Part shown: positions 49,703 through 53,292 of the stretch, piece by piece
How positions within the stretch are numbered: the first letter of the stretch is position 1
How the letters are laid out: the number at the start of each line of letters is the position of its first letter
Assembly (NCBI RefSeq): GCF_000417505.1
Contig: NZ_APHY01000001.1
Span: 3-53,294 of the forward strand
From: Megasphaera sp. NM10
Lineage (GTDB): Bacteria; Bacillota; Negativicutes; Veillonellales; Megasphaeraceae
Direction: 5' to 3'
Length of the DNA: 53,292 nucleotides
Program-made: the position numbers and the translations under genes
Notes under the pieces: generated by a model
Told to the model about the DNA's origin: nothing
Seen by the model: only the letters and a program-made list of their open reading frames with translations
Databases searched by the model: none

Positions 49703-50410
49703 ATGTCCATTTTAGAGATGTATAAACGTATCGTGCCTTTTTTGGGAGCTGCCTTGGGCAAGGACTGTGAAGTCGTCCTTCATGATCTGCGTTATCCCGA
49801 TGAATCGGTCATCGCCATTGCCAATGGCGACATCAGCAGCCGTAAACTGGGAGCGCCGGCGACGGATTTTATTTTGAAACTCATGCAGGTCGGTAAGAAA
49901 AGGGACCAGGAATATATGACCAATTACTACGGGAAGAGCGTCAACGGCCATACCCTGCGGTCTTCGACCTTTTTTATTCATGATGAGGAAGACAATATCA
50001 TCGGGGCCCTCTGTCTGAATTACGATGTCCAGCGCTATCTGGACGTGCGGAAACAACTGGATGCCTTCATCTTGATGGACCCGGGGAAGCATATCGACGG
50101 CATGCCTCAGGATAACGCTAAGAAGGAAGATGACCATTTCCTGAGCGTCGAAATCTCAGAAAGCATGTATCCGACCGTAGACGATGCCATCCAGCATCTC
50201 ATCCAGCGGACCCTGGCCCCTTACGGGACCGAGGCCAAACGCCTATCTCAGGCAGAACGCCTGGCTGTCGTCGAAGACCTCTACAAGAACGGCCTCTTCG
50301 TCCTCAAAGGCAGCGTCTATGCCCTGGCCCAGATCCTGGGCGTTTCAGAACCGACAATTTACCGCTATTTGAACCGCATCAAGAAAGAAAATCACAACGT
50401 GCAGGGGTGA
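49703..50410 (+). CDS. YheO/DauR-type PAS and helix-turn-helix regulator
   Basis: 235 residues. An N-terminal YheO PAS-like domain (IVPFLGAALGKDCEVVLHDLRYPDESVIAIANGDISSR...STFFIHDEEDNIIGALCLNYD) and a C-terminal HTH_22 domain (LSQAERLAVVEDLYKNGLFVLKGSVYALAQILGVSEPTIYRYLNRI). Relatives such as DauR repress amino-acid racemisation and RidA-linked genes, and ridA lies just upstream here. It overlaps the start region of the SWIM gene, so both are likely co-transcribed. Start with AGGGGAAG before it. Confidence 0.87.
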   Translation: MSILEMYKRIVPFLGAALGKDCEVVLHDLRYPDESVIAIANGDISSRKLGAPATDFILKLMQVGKKRDQEYMTNYYGKSVNGHTLRSSTFFIHDEEDNIIGALCLNYDVQRYLDVRKQLDAFILMDPGKHIDGMPQDNAKKEDDHFLSVEISESMYPTVDDAIQHLIQRTLAPYGTEAKRLSQAERLAVVEDLYKNGLFVLKGSVYALAQILGVSEPTIYRYLNRIKKENHNVQG

Positions 50411-50415
50411 GAAAA

Positions 50416-52089
50416 ATGGATTTAGGGAATTGGAGAGACTTCTTTTCATCTAAAATCTATAAGCGTGGCGAACGCTATTACGAAGAAGGCGACGTCTCCA
50501 ATCTGAAGTGCACGGAGAAGCAGATAACGGCCGACGTCTATGGCAGTGATATATATGAAGTTACCATTGATTTGGACGACGGCCGGGTCGAAGAAATGGA
50601 CTGCACCTGTCCCTATGCCGAAAAGGGAGAATATTGCAAGCATATGGTCGCCGTACTGCTGGCCGCCGAAGATGAAGAGCTGGATGAAACGACTGTTGCT
50701 GGCAAGGGAAAAGCGTCGTGGCAGGATATTTTACAAAAGCTGTCTGAATCGGATTTGCGCAACTTCGTCTTTCAGCTAGCCGAAGACAATCGGGATTTGC
50801 AGAAGAAAATCGTACTGGATTTTTCCAGGGGCAAACCGTCTGCTCAGGAAATGCATCGATATGAACGCGAAATAGATCGGGTATTGGCTCCTTACGACCT
50901 CTTGGGATATATTGAATATAATGCCAGTAAGGCTTTCGCGGACAAGGTCCTTGATTATTTGAGCAGCACCATACCGCCGCTGATTAAGCGCTCCTGTACG
51001 ATGGAAGCGTTGGAACTGGTCAATATCATGGCGGCCAATGTGGCGGATATATCTTTTGAAGATGAAGATGACCAGCAGCTCTGTCTGGATGAATGTCGAA
51101 CTTACTGGGCCGATATCATTGGTCATGCCAAACCGGAAGACGTGCCGAAGCTGCATCAATGGTTTATACAGCAGATGGATGCAATCAAAAACAAGGGCAA
51201 TGAGCTATACGGCTATTACGAAGAGGTGCTGTACAATGATTTTGATGACCCGGCGTCCTTGAAATGGAAGCTTGCACGGCTGGATGCGGAAATCGAGCAT
51301 CATGAATCGGCGAAATCCGACCCCAACGACTGGAATTACGGCTATACCTATGGCACCAATCTGGTCATGCGGATTCATACGATGCAGCAATTAGGCTATC
51401 CGCAAACCGATATTGAGCAATATATCCAGGCCCATTATGAAAACAGACAGGTACGGAACATGCTGATTTCCGATGCGTTTAAAGACAATGATTACCAAAG
51501 AGCCGTCAAACTGCTCCGTGATTCTCAGGCCATCGATGACGATAAGGATTATTGCCAGCAGGATTACAGCACCAAGCTCATTCATGCCTACCAAGCATTG
51601 GGAGACGATGAGGGATACAAACAGGCTTTATGGGAAAATATTCAGCATTTCAACCAGGATGATTTGGAGCAAGTCTCAGCCTTGAAGGCCTGCTGCGATG
51701 CGGACGAATGGAATACACTGAAAACAAAAATCCTTCAGCTGCCGTCTTGCCGATATCTGCGTCAACGCTTTTGGGCAGAAGAAAAAATGGTCGACGAACT
51801 CTGGGCCGATTTGCAGGAAAATTTGAATCCCTATGACGTAGATCAATATGCAGACGTATTGAAGAACAAATACGGCAATGAAATCCGGGATTACTATGCA
51901 GACTATGTGAAAAAGACCATGCCTGGCCTGAATAGCCGCGCTCAATATCGGAACTGCATCTTTTACCTGAAAAAACTCAGCACCTATCCCGAAGGCCTGC
52001 ACCTGGCCCGCAAAATTGCCCAAGAATGGCGGGAAACCTACCGGAACCGCCGGGCCATGAAAGACGAACTATCCAAAGCGGGCTTCTAA
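50416..52089 (+). CDS. SWIM zinc-finger protein
   Basis: 557 residues. The N terminus has KIYKRGERYYEEGDVSNL and a SWIM motif (about residues 62-77) with Cys-Thr-Cys, then Cys and His in CTCPYAEKGEYCKHMV, which binds zinc and contacts DNA or protein. The remainder is helical, acidic and resembles tetratricopeptide-like repeats (DNDYQRAVKLLRDSQAID, IHAYQALGDDEGYKQALW). Related proteins are often beside SNF2 helicase genes, but none is here. It starts 5 bases after the regulator stop. The role is unknown; the A+T content is slightly higher than neighbours. An upstream GTG at 50407 is possible. Confidence 0.82.
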   Translation: MDLGNWRDFFSSKIYKRGERYYEEGDVSNLKCTEKQITADVYGSDIYEVTIDLDDGRVEEMDCTCPYAEKGEYCKHMVAVLLAAEDEELDETTVAGKGKASWQDILQKLSESDLRNFVFQLAEDNRDLQKKIVLDFSRGKPSAQEMHRYEREIDRVLAPYDLLGYIEYNASKAFADKVLDYLSSTIPPLIKRSCTMEALELVNIMAANVADISFEDEDDQQLCLDECRTYWADIIGHAKPEDVPKLHQWFIQQMDAIKNKGNELYGYYEEVLYNDFDDPASLKWKLARLDAEIEHHESAKSDPNDWNYGYTYGTNLVMRIHTMQQLGYPQTDIEQYIQAHYENRQVRNMLISDAFKDNDYQRAVKLLRDSQAIDDDKDYCQQDYSTKLIHAYQALGDDEGYKQALWENIQHFNQDDLEQVSALKACCDADEWNTLKTKILQLPSCRYLRQRFWAEEKMVDELWADLQENLNPYDVDQYADVLKNKYGNEIRDYYADYVKKTMPGLNSRAQYRNCIFYLKKLSTYPEGLHLARKIAQEWRETYRNRRAMKDELSKAGF

Positions 52090-52092
52090 AAA

Positions 52093-52140
52093 GGCTCTCC
52101 TCATAGGAGAGCTGACCGCCTGAGGCGGTCTGAGAGGTTG
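52093..52140. repeat. GGAGAGC palindromic repeat, copy P3
   Basis: GGCTCTCCTCATAGGAGAGC, then GACCGCC-TGA-GGCGGTC and TGAGAGGTTG. The second stem differs fully from P1 and P2 (GTCAGC/GCTGAC) but still pairs. Confidence 0.7.
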
Positions 52141-52160
52141 ATTTCCTTGATAACATATAA

Positions 52161-52209
52161 AATCCCCTGATGCTGTCCACTATTTCGATAGCATCGGGGA
52201 ATTTTTTTA
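52161..52209 (+). terminator. terminator after the SWIM gene
   Basis: CCCCTGATGCT pairs with AGCATCGGGG (one bulge) around GTCCACTATTTCGAT, then T7. Confidence 0.82.
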
Positions 52210-52220
52210 TGCAAGAATGA

Positions 52221-52319
52221 AAAGTCGTGCGGAAAAATGTGGTGAATACCGCGAAAGTCGCGCATAAAAATGTAGAGATAGACGCAAAAGTCGCGCGAAA
52301 AAATGTTATAATAAGGAAA
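52221..52319 (+). repeat. three 33-bp direct repeats upstream of an AAA ATPase gene
   Basis: Units begin at 52221, 52254 and 52287, each AAAGTCGYGC, two variable bases, AAAAATGT and a variable remainder. The third contains TGTTATAAT (-10 at 52307-52312), so the repeats cover the promoter. Confidence 0.75.
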
Positions 52320-52345
52320 AGATTTTCTGTTTAGGGGGTGGAATC

Positions 52346-52903
52346 TTGGAAAGAGAATTAATGAAATCATTGGTAAAGTGGAAAACGGCGCCTCGTCGGA
52401 AACCGTTGATTTTGAAAGGCGCTCGCCAAGTTGGCAAGACTTGGCTCATGAAAGAGTTCGGACGCCGATATTTTCAGAATATAGTGTACATCAACTTCGA
52501 TAATAATCCACGGATGCAGCAGATTTTTGAACAAGATTATGATATCCGTCGCATTTTATTAGCTTTTCAGGTAGAAACTGGTGAAAGTATCCGGCCTCAA
52601 GAAACTTTGATCATCTTAGATGAAGTCCAGGAAGCGCCACAAGCGATTTCTGCGTTAAAGTATTTTTGTGAAAATGCACCGGAGTACCCTGTAATAGCTG
52701 CCGGCTCTTTATTAGGGATTGCTCTGCATAAAGGTATTTCATTCCCTGTTGGAAAAGTGACGACAATGCAATTGTATCCGCTATCTTTTTATGAATTTTT
52801 ACGGGCTGTCCATGAAGAGCGATTAGCGGATTTATTGGACCAGCGCGATCCGGCTATGCTGAAAGTATTTTATAATGGGCCCCTTGTCAAGACCACGTTC
52901 TAA
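52346..52903 (+). pseudogene. AAA ATPase (DUF4143 type), cut by an insertion sequence
   Basis: The first part of an ATPase: Walker A ILKGARQVGKTWLMKEF, DNNPRMQQIF, Walker B TLIILDEVQEAPQAIS and AAGSLLGIAL, then PLSFYEFL. Intact members are about 400 residues and carry a C-terminal DUF4143 domain with a nuclease-like fold; here only 185 codons remain, and the last 9 are read from the IS end (GPLVKTTF). The start is TTG at 52346 after GGGGGTGG, with an ATG five codons downstream as alternative. Function of intact members is unclear; many are in defence or toxin-like islands. Confidence 0.85.
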
Positions 52904-53292
52904 AATTTTAAGAGTGGCAGTAAGCAGAATTATTCTAAGCAGCGAAGCAAGCAAAGTAAAACTCGTTGGGAACCTTGTAGCCTAATGCCTCGTGGGGCCG
53001 TATGTTGTTGTAATCATCTACGTATTGGTTAATCAGACGTCGAAGCTCTCTTGGGGTGCGATATTCGTTCGGATAGAGCTGCTCCGTTTTGAGGCTACGG
53101 AACCAACGTTCAATCATGATGTTGTCTGCCCAGCGGCTCCTGCCGTCCATACTTTGACGGATATTGAGGTTACGAAGCAGATTCTTGTAATCATCACTGG
53201 TAAACTGGCTGCCTTGATCTGAATTGATAATGGCTGGAACGCCGCATGCTTTAACGGTTTCCGTCACGGCATGAATAACAGATTCTGCCTGA
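52876..53292 (-). mobile_element. IS3-family insertion sequence, left part in the window
   Basis: The element begins at about 52876-52877 with TGGGCCCCTTGTCAAGACC, inside the ATPase reading frame, and continues out of the window. It carries the end of its transposase gene on the minus strand. The target duplication cannot be seen. Confidence 0.75.
52935..53292 (-). CDS. IS3-family transposase (integrase core), C-terminal part
   Basis: The visible reading frame continues to the window edge (preceding codons encode QAESVIHAVTET). It includes the second catalytic Asp in INSDQGSQFTSDDY and the DDE Glu in NIMIERWFRSLKTEQLY, then YVDDYNNIRPHEALGYKVPNEFY, the standard IS3 OrfB C terminus. The N terminus and any OrfA lie outside. 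Confidence 0.9.
   Translation of the reverse strand, partial: QAESVIHAVTETVKACGVPAIINSDQGSQFTSDDYKNLLRNLNIRQSMDGRSRWADNIMIERWFRSLKTEQLYPNEYRTPRELRRLINQYVDDYNNIRPHEALGYKVPNEFYFACFAA

Noticed and set aside
52221-52319. CRISPR-like array
   Set aside because: Three 33-base units without distinct repeat and unique spacer parts; conserved and variable bases are mixed and there are no cas genes.

Overview
The window looks like chromosomal DNA of a Negativicutes bacterium close to Megasphaera (Veillonellaceae). Three things point there: moderately high G+C with Firmicutes-type signals (strong AGGAGG ribosome binding sites, TTGACA/TATAAT promoters, hairpin-plus-T terminators), an SLH-domain outer-membrane porin typical of diderm Firmicutes, and gene content such as GGGtGRT, LarC, Mrp and HptA-type proteins. 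The genus is inferred from protein style, not from a database search. Both ends lie in insertion sequences: an IS481-family element at 1-608 and an IS3-family element from about 52876, which cuts an ATPase gene.

Layout: 672-2549 CstA-type transporter (-); 2984-4081 HcxA/GldA-like dehydrogenase; 4345-6225 a divergent CobT homologue followed by a LarC lacking its C-terminal domain; 6536-7036 six tRNAs (Gly, Asn, Gln, Lys, Glu, Val); 7253-15705 an alpha-glucoside locus (eukaryote-type hexokinase, RpiR regulator, PTS EIICBA with a frameshift, GH13 alpha-glucosidase, HAD phosphatase, SLH porin); 16332-24859 a sugar-acid locus (DeoR regulator, DUF1537 kinase, then PdxA2, DapA/NanA-type aldolase, SSS symporter, YhcH, cytoplasmic BNR/sialidase-fold protein, iron-type dehydrogenase); 24945-25103 an independently transcribed structured RNA; 25503-28800 a MoxR ATPase / metallopeptidase-VWA / 22-residue-repeat operon (-); 29782-32420 LysR, Fe-S scaffold and GGGtGRT protein (frameshifted); 32814-33752 NlpC/P60 cell-wall hydrolase; 33882-38296 an MFS organophosphate transporter followed by a HptA-like lipoprotein, histidine kinase and response regulator; 38411-40131 LysR (frameshifted) plus an unknown protein; 40362-41850 DNA polymerase IV and a small protein; 41883-42247 a dense cluster of DnaA boxes; 42312-45485 NagA, NagZ and a ROK kinase (murein amino-sugar recycling); 45603-47447 alkaline phosphatase with a Pho-box-like promoter; 47691-49427 Mrp (frameshifted), DUF134 regulator and RidA; 49703-52089 YheO-type regulator and SWIM zinc-finger protein; 52346-52903 truncated AAA ATPase behind three 33-bp repeats.

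Two carbohydrate systems dominate. In the first, the porin would admit alpha-glucosides, the PTS would import and phosphorylate them, the GH13 enzyme would cleave them and hexokinase would phosphorylate the free hexose. In the second, an SSS symporter would import a sugar acid, which YhcH, the lyase-type aldolase, the kinase and PdxA2 would split to central metabolites. Its two promoters share AACAAA-rich repeats that are good candidates for the DeoR operator.

The intergenic regions are rich in short dispersed repeats: a TAGTTTGTAGT element ending in a TGTCGCA/TGCGACA terminator, a GTAGGGG palindrome and a GGAGAGC palindrome, each present in several copies with compensated stem changes. Four genes carry apparent single-base deletions (five sites). 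Their similar sequence context (mostly a missing C before CT) suggests systematic sequence error at least as much as real gene decay.
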